From Bin55 sp964511425 (GTDB taxonomy: Bacteria > Pseudomonadota > Gammaproteobacteria > Pseudomonadales > Azotimanducaceae), in NCBI GenBank assembly GCA_964511425.1, contig CAZEFI010000007.1:1-64000 (forward strand): a stretch of 64,000 nucleotides of DNA, given 5' to 3'. The notes beneath the pieces are model-generated. The model was not told the origin of the DNA, searched no databases, and saw only the letters and a list, made by a program, of their open reading frames with translations. Positions within the stretch are counted from its first letter, which is position 1. Each line of letters opens with the position of its first letter. The position numbers and the translations under genes were made by a program. This document shows, piece by piece, positions 63,717 through 64,000 of this stretch.

Positions 63717-64000
63717 TAGCGTATCTCCTTCGTTAAATCAATACGCTCACCTTCTCTCAGGCGCACATATGCTTTTTTCCAATTCTTCCGGTTGCCCGAC
63801 GGCATCCGTTGAATAGCGCGACGAACAGGTTTACCTTTCACGTTGACCGTCGTCACGTTGTCGACTACCACGTCAAACAATTGTTCAACGGCATCTCGTA
63901 CTTCAGCTTTCGTTGCATCGTTCGCAACAACAAAGCAGTACTGATTCGCGCGCATACCCAGTCGAGTTACCTTTTCCGTCACGTGAGGGCGATCCAGAAC
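63716..64000 (-). CDS. rplW: 50S ribosomal protein L23 (5' end beyond window)
   Basis: Partial gene: the open frame continues through the right edge at 64000. 94 codons are visible. The first visible residues, VLDRPHVTEKV, correspond to the HVSEK region of L23, so the GTG at 63982 is an internal valine and not the start. Later FVVANDATKAEVRDAVEQLF and KKAYVRLREGE are typical. L23 sits at the tunnel exit as a docking site for SRP and trigger factor. Confidence 0.95.
   Translation of the reverse strand, partial: VLDRPHVTEKVTRLGMRANQYCFVVANDATKAEVRDAVEQLFDVVVDNVTTVNVKGKPVRRAIQRMPSGNRKNWKKAYVRLREGERIDLTKEIR

Noticed and set aside
63716..63982. GTG at 63982 as the start of rplW
   Set aside because: The frame continues upstream through the window edge with RPHVTEK, the conserved L23 region, so the GTG is an internal valine.
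1..64000. CRISPR arrays, rRNA, tRNA and a second parS
   Set aside because: No regularly spaced repeats, no rRNA or tRNA sequence and no other full parS palindrome were found on reading both strands.

Overview
The window comes from a bacterial chromosome of moderate G+C. The gene content points to a gammaproteobacterium. It has a fused nuoCD inside a complete nuoA-N operon, a syd gene, the long zinc-free form of rpsN, an S10-spc-alpha ribosomal cluster in the classical order, and a Pseudomonas-type parS site. Nothing seen fixes the genus. The parS site and the ribosomal cluster together suggest that the window lies in the origin-proximal part of the chromosome (inference).

Layout. 1-4.4 kb: a decayed IS3-family orfA at the left edge, an orphan TRAP-type solute-binding protein, a self-inhibited-type Fic protein and a D-2-hydroxyacid dehydrogenase. 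4.5-19.0 kb (minus strand): respiratory complex I, nuoA-B-CD-E-F-G-H-I-J-K-L-M-N, tightly packed with 1- to 4-base overlaps. 19.3-24.5 kb: two small membrane proteins and an exported alpha/beta hydrolase, a DNA methyltransferase plus PD-(D/E)XK-like nuclease pair, an AT-rich 0.7 kb gap and a cupin-like orphan. 24.5-31.2 kb: clpB with a heat-shock-like promoter, parS, and a 1191-residue membrane protein made of an ABC-2-like permease part, an M1-peptidase-like part with no visible zinc site, and a golvesin-like C-terminus.

31.4-38.7 kb: an NfeD/SPFH membrane pair, two adjacent acyl-CoA dehydrogenases, glutamine-dependent NAD synthetase, an exported metallo-beta-lactamase-fold protein that has lost its metal motif, and a 38-codon bTHX ribosomal gene with a TTG start. 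38.3-45.6 kb: small regulators and membrane proteins, then a minus-strand run for amino sugar salvage (GH20 hexosaminidase plus N-acetylhexosamine kinase-like protein), a divergent lumazine synthase, a GNAT protein and an MFS-PlsC fusion. 45.9-48.7 kb (plus strand): a secreted EF-hand protein, an ECF sigma factor, a single-pass anti-sigma-like protein, a CnrX/Spy-like periplasmic protein and Syd. 48.8-52.3 kb: ogt and uvrA.

52.4-64.0 kb (minus strand): the ribosomal supercluster from rplW (cut by the right edge) to rplQ, including secY, rpmJ and rpoA. The least ordinary parts are the EF-hand/ECF/CnrYX-like cluster, the permease-M1-golvesin fusion beside parS, the two-gene restriction-modification-like unit, and the dead metallo-beta-lactamase after nadE.
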